Shown here in pieces: positions 54,206 through 63,500 of a stretch of 64,000 nt of DNA. Under the pieces are notes generated by a model that was not told the origin of the DNA, did not search any database, and saw only the letters and a program-made list of their open reading frames with translations. A program made the translations under genes and the position numbers. Numbering within the stretch: the stretch's first letter is position 1; each line of letters opens with the position of its first letter. The DNA is from Brevibacterium yomogidense (GTDB lineage Bacteria; Actinomycetota; Actinomycetes; Actinomycetales; Brevibacteriaceae), in assembly GCF_016107685.1 (NCBI RefSeq), contig NZ_JABASY010000003.1, positions 62,001-126,000 on the forward strand, in the 5' to 3' direction.

Positions 54206-54372
54206 GATGTCACTCCTGATCGCTCGCCCCGGGACGGGTGATCGTTGTTCAGCCCCACGGTCATGCCGTGAGAGAGATGGATTCGTCCGTCCGGTGGCAC
54301 CCTGTGACAGGAGAACCGCCACCGCCAGCGCCGTCTCCCCCGAGGCAGAGCGGCCGCAACGAACGCAATCGC

Positions 54373-55305
54373 CTATTCTGCCAGACCCGACCCGCTTGCT
54401 TCAACGCGGGACGAGCCGGCCTCCCGCTGCTCCTCTTCCTGAGCCCCCGTCGTCGCCTCACGCAGCACCTCGCTGTCGCGGGCGTCCAGCGATCCCGCAG
54501 GGAGGACGGCCAGCAGGTCCGGCCGGGTCGCTGCAGTGCGGCGCAGACGCTGGTCGCGACGCCATCGTGCGACCTTCCCGTGGTCGCCGGACAGCAGGAT
54601 GGACGGGACGTCCAGTCCTCGCCAAGTGGCGGGTTTCGTGTAGACCGGGTATTCGAGCAGCCCGTCCTCGTGGCTCTCCTCGTCGAGGGATCCGGGGTTG
54701 CCGATGACTCCCGGCAGCAGGCGTGCGATCGCCTCCACCATCGCGAGGACGGCCACCTCTCCCCCGTTGAGGACATAGTCGCCGATGCTCATCGGGCGGA
54801 CTTCCATCCGCTGTGACGCCCAGTCGATCACGCGCTGGTCGATCCCCTCGTAGCGACCGCACGCGAAGACCAGGTGATCCCGTGATGCGAGCTCACGTGC
54901 GGTGGTCTGGGTGAAGACCTCACCGGCAGGGCTGGGGACGATGAGGACGGGCCGGGCGCGGACCGCAGCGGCGCTGTCCTCCGCAGCGGGCACCTCGGCG
55001 ACGGGCTCCCCCGCTGACGACGCCCCGGCGACGGACTCCCCGGATGGCGAAACTTCGGCGACCGGCACGTCGGGGGTGGCTGACAGGACCGTGTCGAGCG
55101 CTTCGCCCCACGGCTCCGGCTTCATCACCATGCCCGCACCTCCCCCGTAGGGGGTGTCGTCGACGGTGCGGTGACGGTCGTGAGTCCACTCCCGCAGATC
55201 GTGCACAGTGAGGTCCAGCAGGCGCTTCTCCCGCGCACGGCCGATGAGGCTCAGATCCAGCGGGGCGAGGTACTCCGGGAAGATGCTGAAGACGTCCAGC
55301 CGCAT
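54373..55305 (-). CDS. trmD: tRNA (guanine-N1)-methyltransferase TrmD with an internal insert
   Basis: TrmD methylates G37 of tRNAs and prevents frameshifts. I start at ATG 55305, whose first base is the last base of the rimM stop (TGATG), giving 310 residues. [43 protein letters not shown] and [13 protein letters not shown] are all conserved. Between them, residues 79-115 are a degenerate repeat rich in Ser, Ala, Val and Glu ([19 protein letters not shown]). The last 25 residues are an acidic, disordered tail. Confidence 0.96.
   Translation of the reverse strand: MRLDVFSIFPEYLAPLDLSLIGRAREKRLLDLTVHDLREWTHDRHRTVDDTPYGGGAGMVMKPEPWGEALDTVLSATPDVPVAEVSPSGESVAGASSAGEPVAEVPAAEDSAAAVRARPVLIVPSPAGEVFTQTTARELASRDHLVFACGRYEGIDQRVIDWASQRMEVRPMSIGDYVLNGGEVAVLAMVEAIARLLPGVIGNPGSLDEESHEDGLLEYPVYTKPATWRGLDVPSILLSGDHGKVARWRRDQRLRRTAATRPDLLAVLPAGSLDARDSEVLREATTGAQEEEQREAGSSRVEASGSGLAE
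54375..54404 (-). promoter_or_regulatory. predicted rplS promoter inside the 3' end of trmD
   Basis: On the minus strand TTGAAG (54399-54404), an 18-base spacer and CAGAAT (54375-54380) form a good promoter. It would give rplS a leader of about 165 nucleotides and let it be made independently of trmD. Confidence 0.5.
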
Positions 55306-55841
55306 CACGATTCCGGGCTCTCCGTGCGGTCGTCCGTCTCGTCACCGTCGATGAGTCCCGGCGGAGGTGTGAGGAGGACGCGCCCGGTCTCCACGTCCAC
55401 TTCGGGAACGATCTCCTCGACGAAGGGGACGAGCACCCCCTCGCCCTCAACCGTCTCGACGTGCAGAAGGTCCTGCATGACGCCGACCGTCAGATCGGTG
55501 ACCGTGCCGACGAGACCTCCCGCGGCCAGGTGCACTTCGAGCCCGCGGAGTTCCTCGACGGTCCACGCGTCGTCCTCGACCTCGTCGTCCTCCGCATCCA
55601 CCAGGATGAGCGTGTTGCGGACCTCCTCCGCACGCGTGCGGGTCGGGACCTCCTCGAACGTGAGCAGCAGCCGATCACGATGCCAACGAGCACGCTCGAG
55701 CGTGAGCTCCCCGATGTCCGGATCCGTCGTGAAGACCGCGCCGGCGACGAACCGCGCATCGGGATCGTCCGTGCGGACCTCCACCGTGACCTCACCGTGT
55801 ATCCCGTGTGGCTTGCCCAGACGGGCGGCGACCTGACTCAT
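55305..55841 (-). CDS. rimM: ribosome maturation factor RimM
   Basis: RimM binds S19 and assists 16S processing. The 178-residue protein (ATG 55841, [20 protein letters not shown]) has the RimM N-terminal barrel, and a PRC-barrel from about residue 90 ([27 protein letters not shown]). An acidic tail ([14 protein letters not shown]) follows. It is joined to trmD by a TGATG overlap, as in most bacteria. Confidence 0.96.
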   Translation of the reverse strand: MSQVAARLGKPHGIHGEVTVEVRTDDPDARFVAGAVFTTDPDIGELTLERARWHRDRLLLTFEEVPTRTRAEEVRNTLILVDAEDDEVEDDAWTVEELRGLEVHLAAGGLVGTVTDLTVGVMQDLLHVETVEGEGVLVPFVEEIVPEVDVETGRVLLTPPPGLIDGDETDDRTESPES

Positions 55842-55978
55842 GCTCCTCCTGGGTTCGCACACTGCAGCTGGGGCAGCGCTCCGATGTCTGCCCCCGCGGA
55901 TGTATGCGCCAATCGTGCCACACGGAACACCGATGGCGGACACCCGCAGCGCCGCACAGGCGGTGCCGCACGCACAGC

Positions 55979-56017
55979 GAAGGGCCCCACCACCTCGAGG
56001 AGGTGATGGGGCCCTTC
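55979..56017 (-). terminator. hairpin between the KH gene and rimM
   Basis: Arms 55979-55995 and 56001-56017 pair over 17 positions with one G-T wobble and a 5-base loop (cgagg). It lies 31 bases after the KH gene stop, in the 206-base gap before rimM, and may separate rpsP-KH from rimM-trmD. No U-run follows. Confidence 0.7.
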
Positions 56018-56047
56018 AGCACACTGAAGCTCAGCTGTGCATGATGC

Positions 56048-56278
56048 TCAACCGTCGATGAGATCGACGCGCACGCGTTCACGCCCGGCCAGCGCACCGA
56101 TGACGGTCCGCAGTGCCTTGGCGGTGCGGCCTGCACGCCCGATCACGCGACCGAGGTCGTCGGGGTGCACCCGGACCTCGAGCGTCGTCCCGCGGCCGCC
56201 GCCGCGCGTGCGCACGGAGACGTCGTCGGGATTGTCCACGATCCCGCGGACCAGGTGGTCGAGAGCGTCAGACAGCAT
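56048..56278 (-). CDS. khpA: KH-domain RNA-binding protein (KhpA/YlqC)
   Basis: The 76-residue protein is a single KH domain with the loop GRVIGRAGRTAKALRTV. It is the KhpA-type RNA-binding protein found between rpsP and rimM in Gram-positive bacteria. The ATG is 2 bases after the rpsP stop, so the pair is co-transcribed. Confidence 0.95.
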   Translation of the reverse strand: MLSDALDHLVRGIVDNPDDVSVRTRGGGRGTTLEVRVHPDDLGRVIGRAGRTAKALRTVIGALAGRERVRVDLIDG

Positions 56279-56280
56279 GA

Positions 56281-56715
56281 TCAGGCCTCGGCCTGGTCTG
56301 CGTCCTCAGCCGGGGTCTCCGCAGGAGCGTCGGCTGCTGCTTCCTCCGAGGCTTCGGCAGGTGCTTCCTTCGGCTTCTCGACGATGACCGACGCTGCCGC
56401 CGGTGCTTCGAAGGACTCCTTCGCGGAACGACCCTTCACGGTGTTGACGGCCTCGCCCTCGCCGGTGAACTTCTGCCAGTCACCGGTGAGCTTGAGGAGC
56501 GCCTTCACCTGGTCCGAAGGCTGCGCGCCCACGGACAGCCAGTACTGCGCACGCTCGGAGTCGATCTCGATGAACGAGGGCTCTCCGGTGGGGTGGTACT
56601 TGCCGATCTGCTCGATCGCGCGACCGTCCCGACGGGTGCGGGAATCAGCGACGACGACACGGTAGAACGGAGCACGGACCTTGCCCATGCGGGTGAGGCG
56701 GATCTTGACTGCCAC
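56281..56715 (-). CDS. rpsP: 30S ribosomal protein S16
   Basis: S16 is an early 30S assembly protein. The first 80 residues ([31 protein letters not shown] and after) are the family; a further 60 residues are an acidic Ala/Glu/Pro tail, giving 144 in all. The start is GTG. A CATAAT box at 56847-56852 in the 226-base gap after ffh may be its promoter. The tail is typical of several actinobacterial ribosomal proteins. Confidence 0.97.
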   Translation of the reverse strand: MAVKIRLTRMGKVRAPFYRVVVADSRTRRDGRAIEQIGKYHPTGEPSFIEIDSERAQYWLSVGAQPSDQVKALLKLTGDWQKFTGEGEAVNTVKGRSAKESFEAPAAASVIVEKPKEAPAEASEEAAADAPAETPAEDADQAEA

Positions 56716-56941
56716 GAGAGTGGTGTCTCCTTCTGATGAGGTGTGAGAATCCGGACCCGTCCGTGGGGACAGACGGTATGCGTACTCTGCGTGTAGTCGA
56801 GCGCCCGCGGTTGAGAGGGTCCGCGCACGCTCGGGTACAGCGATAGATTATGCCAGAAACCGATGGCCGAGAGGAAACCGGGCCGGTGAGCCCGCCACGG
56901 ACCGATGCCCCAGGCCCAAGAGGCCCAGGGACCTCGGCCGC

Positions 56942-58546
56942 TCAGAACCCGCCGAAGCCCTTCGGCAGCTTCGACAGGTCGATGTCGTCGTCGCCCAGTT
57001 CGATGCCGCCGAAAGCGGCGCCCTTCTGCTCCGGGGCCTTCCCCTGACGACGCAGTTCGGCCAACCTCGCCTCTTCTGCTCGCTTCGCAGGATTCCCGGA
57101 CTTGCCTGCGGGCTTCTTCTTCCCCTTCTTGCGCTTCGACGCACCGCCCGGGCTGCCCATCCCCGGCATCCCGGGCATCGCGGGCATGCCGGGAGCCGCC
57201 TGGGGACCACGAGAGCGACCGCCGCCCATACCGGGCATACCCCCGCCGCTCCGCATCTGACGCATCATCTTCTGTGCCTGCCCGAACCGCTCCATGAGCT
57301 GATTCACCTGCGTGACGGTCGTGCCCGCACCCTTGGCGATGCGCTGGCGCCGCGACCCGTTGAGCAGCTTGGGGTTCGTGCGCTCCTGCGGGGTCATCGA
57401 CTTCACGATCGCCTCGATGCGATCGATCTCACGTTCGTCGAACGCCTCCAGCGCCGCCTTGTGCTCGCTCATGCCCGGCATCATGCCGAGCATCTTCTTG
57501 AGCGACCCCATCTTCTTGAGAGAGGCCATCTGTGTGAGGAAGTCGTTGAGGTCGAAGTCCTCACCGGCCTCGACCTTCTTCGCGAGCCGCTCCGTCTCCT
57601 TCTCGTCGAAGGTGCGCTCCGCCTGCTCGATGAGGGTGAGGATGTCACCCATGTCGAGGATGCGGTCCGCCATGCGGTCCGGATGGAACAGCTCGAAGTC
57701 CGTCATCGATTCGCCGGTCGAGGCGAACATGATCGGCTTGCCCGTCACCTGTGCCACGGACAGCGCAGCACCACCGCGGGAATCGCCGTCGAGCTTGGAC
57801 AGCACGACGCCGGTGAAGTCGACGCCCTCATTGAACGCGTCGGCCGTCGCCACCGCGTCCTGACCGATCATCGCGTCGATGACGAAGAGGATCTCGTCCG
57901 GGTCGACGGCGTCGCGGATGTCCCGCGCCTGCTGCATGAGCTCTTCGTCGATGCCCAGGCGACCAGCGGTGTCGACGATGACGACGTCGTGCAGCTTGGT
58001 GCGCGCCACATCCATCGCGTCCGTCGCGACCTGGACCGGGTCTCCCACACCGTTGCCCGGTTCCGGCGCGTAGACGAATGCGCCTGCACGCTCACCGACG
58101 ATCTGCAGCTGGTTCACCGCATTGGGCCGCTGGAGGTCCGCTGCCACCAGCATGGGACGGTGGCCCTCCTGCTTGAGCCAGTGCGACAGCTTCCCAGCAA
58201 GCGTCGTCTTGCCGGCGCCCTGGAGGCCCGCGAGCATGATGACGGTGGGCGGACGCTTCGCGAACGCGATGCGCCGCGTCTGGCCGCCGAGGATCTCCAC
58301 GAGTTCCGCATTGACGATCTTGACGATCTGCTGGCCGGGGTTGAGTGCCTGCGACACCTCTTCCGACAGTGCGCGCTCCCGCACACTGCCGGTGAAGGCG
58401 CGCACGACAGGCAGTGCGACGTCCGCGTCCAGCAGGGCGCGTCGGATCTCGCGGATGGTCTGGTCGACATCGGCTTCGGTCAGGCGGCCCTTGCCGCGCA
58501 GATTCTTGAAGGTCGAAGTCAGCCTGTCGGACAGTGAGTTGAACAC
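56942..58546 (-). CDS. ffh: signal recognition particle protein Ffh
   Basis: Ffh binds SRP RNA and signal sequences and targets ribosomes to FtsY. I start at GTG 58546 (MFNSLSDRLTSTFKNLRGK) with AGGAG 4 bases upstream, giving 534 residues. The N domain leads to GLQGAGKTT (107-115) and DTAGRLGIDEELM; the M domain is Met-rich (MMPGMSEHK, MMRQMRSGGGMPGMGG). The C-terminus is extended by a Lys-rich and Gly-rich tail. Confidence 0.98.
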   Translation of the reverse strand: MFNSLSDRLTSTFKNLRGKGRLTEADVDQTIREIRRALLDADVALPVVRAFTGSVRERALSEEVSQALNPGQQIVKIVNAELVEILGGQTRRIAFAKRPPTVIMLAGLQGAGKTTLAGKLSHWLKQEGHRPMLVAADLQRPNAVNQLQIVGERAGAFVYAPEPGNGVGDPVQVATDAMDVARTKLHDVVIVDTAGRLGIDEELMQQARDIRDAVDPDEILFVIDAMIGQDAVATADAFNEGVDFTGVVLSKLDGDSRGGAALSVAQVTGKPIMFASTGESMTDFELFHPDRMADRILDMGDILTLIEQAERTFDEKETERLAKKVEAGEDFDLNDFLTQMASLKKMGSLKKMLGMMPGMSEHKAALEAFDEREIDRIEAIVKSMTPQERTNPKLLNGSRRQRIAKGAGTTVTQVNQLMERFGQAQKMMRQMRSGGGMPGMGGGRSRGPQAAPGMPAMPGMPGMGSPGGASKRKKGKKKPAGKSGNPAKRAEEARLAELRRQGKAPEQKGAAFGGIELGDDDIDLSKLPKGFGGF

Positions 58547-58613
58547 AGCACTCCTCGCAGGATCGGATCGTGGCTGCCCCGCAGGGTCAGCTCTCCAGGG
58601 TACCAAGCGCGAC

Positions 58614-58656
58614 TGTGCTGAGCGCACCACCGGGAGGAGGTCCCGATCTCAGCACA
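58614..58656 (-). terminator. two-step hairpin between ftsY and ffh
   Basis: The outer stem TGTGCTGAG/CTCAGCACA (58614-58622 and 58648-58656) is perfect, and an inner CGGGA/TCCCG stem (58631-58635 with 58641-58645) lies inside. It is 67 bases after the ftsY stop, so it may end the ftsY transcript before ffh. Confidence 0.7.
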
Positions 58657-58722
58657 CCGCACAGCATCGGCGTACCGCCCTCGCCCTCCAGGGATCGCCG
58701 CGCAGCTCTGGCCGGGCAGCGC

Positions 58723-59886
58723 TCAGCCGTCGACGATCGCGTCGACGAATCCCTGCGCGTCGAACGGCGCGAGGTCGTCCGCGCCCTCGCCCAGGCCGAT
58801 GAGTTTGACGGGCACTCCCAGGGTCCGCTGGACCGCGACGACGATCCCGCCCTTCGCCGTCCCGTCGAGCTTCGTGAGTGCGATGCCCGTGATGTCCACC
58901 GCCTCGGAGAACACCTTCGCCTGCTGCAGGCCGTTCTGCCCCGTCGTCGCGTCGAGCACGAGGAGCACTTCGTCGACTCCGCGGTCCTCGCCCAGGGGAC
59001 GGGCCGCGACGCGCTTCACCTTGCCCAGCTCGTCCATGAGGCCCTTCTTGTTCTGGAGCCGGCCGGCGGTGTCGACGAGGACGACGTCGATGCTTTCGTC
59101 GATCCCCCGTTCGACCGCGGTGTAGGCGACGGACGCAGGATCGGCGCCCTCCTCCTTGCGCACGGTGTCCACGCCGACCCGGGCCCCCCACGTGGTGAGC
59201 TGCTCCGCTGCTGCCGCACGGAACGTGTCCGCGGCTCCCAGCAGGACGGTGCGGCCCTCCGCGACGAGGACGCGGGCGATCTTGCCGACGGTCGTCGTCT
59301 TGCCTGCTCCATTCACACCGACGACCAGCATGACGCGCGGCGAACCGTCGATCGGGTCGACGGCGAGAGCCCGGTCCATCGTCGGGTCGACCGCTTTCAC
59401 GAGCTCTTCTCGCAGCAGCTCCTTGAGGGCTGCGGGGTCCCCTGTCCCCAGGACGCGCACCCGCTCACGCAGCGCGTCGACGATCTCCGTCGTCGGGTCC
59501 ACACCGATGTCCGCCATGATGAGGAGGTCCTCGACCTCCTCCCACGTCTGCTCGTCGAGGGTCTCCCGCGACAGCAGTGTGAGAAGTCCCCGCCCCAGCG
59601 TCGTGTTCGACTTCGACAGGCGGTCCCGCAGGCGCGCCAGGCGGGAGGTGGGTTCCGTCGGCGTCTCGAGTACCGGCGCCGAGGTCCCCTCACCGAGGGC
59701 TTCCTCGTCCGAGTCGGGAGACGTGGACGGGCCGGTGCCGACGCCGGTGCCCGGCGCCTCGGGCGCGGTGACGGTTCCCGACGTCGCGTCGCCGCGGCGA
59801 CGCTTGGACGGCGCAAGGAGGAAGGCCCCCGCAATGATGACGAGCAGGACCAGTACGCCGATGCAGGCGTAGATGACGGACTCCAC
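58723..59886 (-). CDS. ftsY: signal recognition particle receptor FtsY
   Basis: FtsY is the membrane receptor for SRP-ribosome complexes. The 387-residue protein starts at GTG and has an N-terminal membrane anchor (MESVIYACIGVLVLLVIIAG), an acidic A domain (about 30-80) and an NG domain with GVNGAGKTTT at 190-199, DTAGRLQNKKGLMDEL and ALTKLDGTAKGG. It lies next to ffh, the two SRP GTPases together, with a 70-base gap after the upstream gene. Confidence 0.98.
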   Translation of the reverse strand: MESVIYACIGVLVLLVIIAGAFLLAPSKRRRGDATSGTVTAPEAPGTGVGTGPSTSPDSDEEALGEGTSAPVLETPTEPTSRLARLRDRLSKSNTTLGRGLLTLLSRETLDEQTWEEVEDLLIMADIGVDPTTEIVDALRERVRVLGTGDPAALKELLREELVKAVDPTMDRALAVDPIDGSPRVMLVVGVNGAGKTTTVGKIARVLVAEGRTVLLGAADTFRAAAAEQLTTWGARVGVDTVRKEEGADPASVAYTAVERGIDESIDVVLVDTAGRLQNKKGLMDELGKVKRVAARPLGEDRGVDEVLLVLDATTGQNGLQQAKVFSEAVDITGIALTKLDGTAKGGIVVAVQRTLGVPVKLIGLGEGADDLAPFDAQGFVDAIVDG

Positions 59887-59956
59887 GTTTCAACTCCTGT
59901 GGGTCGGAAGCGGACGGATCAACAGCAGACGGTCGGAAGCGGGCAGGCCGCCGGTC

Positions 59957-60358
59957 TCAGCCTGCGCCCCGACCGAACAGCAGATTCATCGTGGTCGTGA
60001 AGCCGGTCCCCGACTCCGGGACCTTCCAGTGGCGCGTCCGCGGGCGCAGTGATGCGAGCGGCGGGGCCGCGTGCCGGGCGGGCTGGGGACGCAGCACATA
60101 GGCGTGCTCGCGCATCGCGGTGACTGCGGCCTGTTCACGTGTGGCGAGCGTGGCGGTCTCGTCGTCGCCGAAGTATCCGTAGACCTCTTCGTCGTATCCC
60201 GTCCACCTGCGGGGCAGGCGGAACCGGTCGTGCTCGTTGGCACGTATCCGCCCGTCCCTCCGCAGACCGGGAAGCGCGACGAGGAGGACGATGATCAGGC
60301 CGATCACGAACGTGACCGCCAGCCCGATGATCACGACGAGGAAACCACCTGTGTCCAT
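59957..60358 (-). CDS. small membrane protein of the smc-ftsY cluster
   Basis: The 133-residue protein has one N-terminal membrane helix (FLVVIIGLAVTFVIGLIIVLLV, split here as FLVVIIGLAVTFVIGL then IIVLLV), then a basic/acidic stretch with RRWTGYDEEVYGYFGDD and an Ala/Arg-rich C-terminus. I do not recognise the family. It lies between smc and ftsY, and a 208-base gap follows smc (60359-60566) in which I see no gene. Confidence 0.75.
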   Translation of the reverse strand: MDTGGFLVVIIGLAVTFVIGLIIVLLVALPGLRRDGRIRANEHDRFRLPRRWTGYDEEVYGYFGDDETATLATREQAAVTAMREHAYVLRPQPARHAAPPLASLRPRTRHWKVPESGTGFTTTMNLLFGRGAG

Positions 60359-60566
60359 CAGGCGGCACCTCTCATCATGAGGGCTGGCATGGGGAAGTAC
60401 TCCTCACGGTCTGCACGGTCCACCGGCACCGCGTCCGCAGCACAACGGACTCGACCGGTCATCGCGTGCCAGTCTATACGCGCACCGCACTGCACGATCG
60501 ACGTGCTCATCGAGTTCGGACAGATCACAGTCTCCTCAGAGGTCCCACCCCCGCGCCGTGGAGCCT

Positions 60567-63500
60567 TCACCGCGCTGCAGGCTGCGGGGCTGTGGGCGGC
60601 TGGGCGTCCTTCGGCGATTCCAGGCGCTGGGAGATGACGCGCGAGATGCCGTCCCCGTGCATCGTCACCCCGTAGAGCGCGTCGGCGATCTCCATCGTGC
60701 GCTTCTGGTGGGTGATGACGATGAGCTGGCTCGACTCCTGGAGCTCCCGGAAGATGGTGAGCAGCCGGGACAGGTTGACGTCGTCGAGGGCGGCCTCCAC
60801 CTCGTCCATCACGTAGAACGGACTGGGCCGGGCCTTGAAGATCGCGACGAGCATCGCGACGGCCACGAGCGAGCGCTCCCCACCGGACAGCAGCGACAGT
60901 CTCTTCACCCGTTTCCCGGCAGGGCGGGCACTCACCTCGACCCCCGTCGTGAGCATGTCGTCCGGGTCCGTGAGGTCGAGCGAGCCCTCACCGCCGGGGA
61001 AGACGCGCGAGAAGATGTCCGCGAACTCCCGCTGCGTGTCGAAGAACGCGGATTCGAACACCTCCTGGACGTGCCGGTCGACGTCCTCGACGAGCCCCAG
61101 CAGTTCCGTCCGGGTCCTCTCCACGTCCGTGATCTGCTTCTCGAGGTAGTCGTGCCGCTCCTGCAGAGCAGCGAACTCCTCGAGTGCCAGCGGATTCACC
61201 TGACCGATCGACGCGAGTTCCTTCTTCGCCTTCGCCAGCGACTTCTCCACATCGGCCCGCACGTACGGGACCGACGGGGTGTCCTCGCCGTCGGCGCTGC
61301 CGTCGTGCTCGCGCGGGTCCAGCACCGGTACCGGGAGATAGGGGCCGAACTGCTCGATAAGGTTGTCCGCTTCCAGCCCCACGTCGTCGACCGCGCGCCG
61401 TTCGAGCTCTTCCAGCTGCAGGAGATGCCGTTCCCTCGCCAGCCGCGCCGCGTGTTCCGCGTCCGCCGCCCGGGAGAGTCGGTCCGCTGCGTCCGCTCGC
61501 CGTGTGCGCAGGCCGGTGACGGCCTCTTCGAGCCGCTGTCGTTCGCCTGCGCGTTCGGCGAGAGCTGCCTCCGCCTCGCGCTGCCATTCCCCGGCACGGT
61601 CCGCGACCTCGGCCGCAATGCGTGCGATCTCCTCCGCGCCGTCGGCCTGTCGCCTCCGCGCCTGCGCGGTGCGCTCTGCCTGCGCGCGGGCCGCCTCTTC
61701 CTGGTCTGCCTGCCGGCGCAGCGACCGGACGCGGTCGGCGAGGAACGTCACCCTGTCCTCCGCCGTCCGCAGCCCGACCCGCGCATCGACCGTCCGCTCC
61801 CCCAACGCCGACCGGGCGTCCGCGAGCCGGTCCCGTTCCGTCGTGTCCGGTTCGTCCTGCAGGTCTTCTTCCGCATCCGCATCTGCCAGTGCTCGGCGCG
61901 CGCCCTCGAGTTCCGCGGCCGCCGCGTCCCTGCGCTCCGTCGCCTGCACGAGCGATGACGCCGCAGCCGAGGCCCGTGCCGTCAGCCGTTCGAGTTCGCC
62001 GGCTGCTCGCGCCAGTTCCTCACCGGCCGCCATGATCGCCGCATCGGAGTCGTGCAGTGCGGCCATCGCCTCCTTCTCCTGCGTGCGCGCAGCGGCCAGG
62101 GGCTCATCGAGCTGACCGATCCTGCGGTCCAGCTGCGCGACCCGTGCCTCTGAGTCCTCGACCGCGGCGAGCGTGTCGTCGAGTGCTGCCCGTGCGGCGA
62201 TCTGGCCGGCCTCCGGCGATCCGGCGCGCGCCGCCCGCCCTGCCGCGAACACGGTGCCGTCGAGCGCGATGACGGTCTCGTCCGGATGGGTGGACAGCCG
62301 TGCGAGCGCGGTCTCACGAGAGCCGGCGAGCCGCACACCGCTGAGCAGAGGCGCGAGTGCCGCGGCGAGATCTGGGGCCGACGAGGTGACGACGGCCTCA
62401 GCGGCGACCGTCTCTGCAGGCGCCGGTGGGGTCGAGGACCGCGGTGACGGAGACTCCGAGGGCTGTTCGGCAGAGACCGGCGACGAGCTCTGAGCCGGAG
62501 GTGCTGACGAGGTGTGGGAGGGGTGCTCCGATGAGGCGAGTGTGGCCGGGGGGTGGACGACGTCGATGAGCCGGTCCTCTCCCACATGGTCGAGGAGTGC
62601 CAGCGCTGCCGTCTGGTCGGCTGCGAGGACGGCGCCGGACAGTGTGCCGATCGCAGCGGTGACCGCAACCTCGCAGCCGGGGACGATCCGCAGGTGCTGC
62701 GCCACCGCACCGCGCAGACCCGGCAGACCGGCCTCCACCAGATCGCTGAGCTCCGCGGTGAGACGACTGCTCGCGCGCTGCCCCTCCGCCTGCGCGCGCA
62801 GGCTCACGAGTTCCGCCTTCTCCTGCTCGCGCGCCTGCACGAGCGCGGTCCGTTGCTCCTCGACCTCCGCGACACGCGCCGCGGCCGCCGTGTGGGACTC
62901 GTCCAGCACCGTTTCCCCTGATTCGCTGGCGGTGAGTCGTTCGCGTGCTTCTGCGACGGCGACCTCCGCACGGACGATCTGCTCGTCCGAACCGGCGGAC
63001 TCGGCGTCGAGGGAGCTGATGACCGACTCCGCGTGGGACATGGTGCGCTCCGCCACGGCGACACCGGATTCGAGCTCCGCCCTGTGCTTGACGCGCGCAG
63101 CGATCCGGGCACGCTCTCCAGCGAGTTCCCGTTCCGCGGCGGACAGGCGGGATTCGACGTCCTCCTTCTCCGCAGTGAGGTCGTCGAGCGCCGTCCGCCG
63201 GTCCGCGGCCTCTTCCTGCGCCTCGTCGTGGTCCGCGACGAACCGTTCCGCCCGCTCGCGCAATGCATCGGGCGACTCTCCGACCGGGCGGTGCTGCTCC
63301 GCCGCGGCCCGCAGCATGGTGACCCTGTCCCCCGCACGCTGGGCGAGTGCCGTGGCCCGCGAGTGCTGAGCGGCGATCGCCGTGCGCCTGTTGTGTGCTT
63401 CGTCCGTGTGGGCGTCGAACGTCCGGCGGGCGGTCTCCGCCTCGCCGATCTCCTCATCGAGCAGCCGCACTTCCTCCTCGATCGCACGCCTGCGCTCCGC

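Noticed and set aside
57461..58537. Plus-strand frame opposite ffh
   Set aside because: The opposite strand encodes Ffh with all GTPase motifs; this frame is a shadow.
60359..60566. Small minus-strand frame (about 70 codons) in the gap after smc
   Set aside because: It overlaps the neighbouring start and has a Cys/Arg-rich composition without a ribosome-binding site or conserved pattern.
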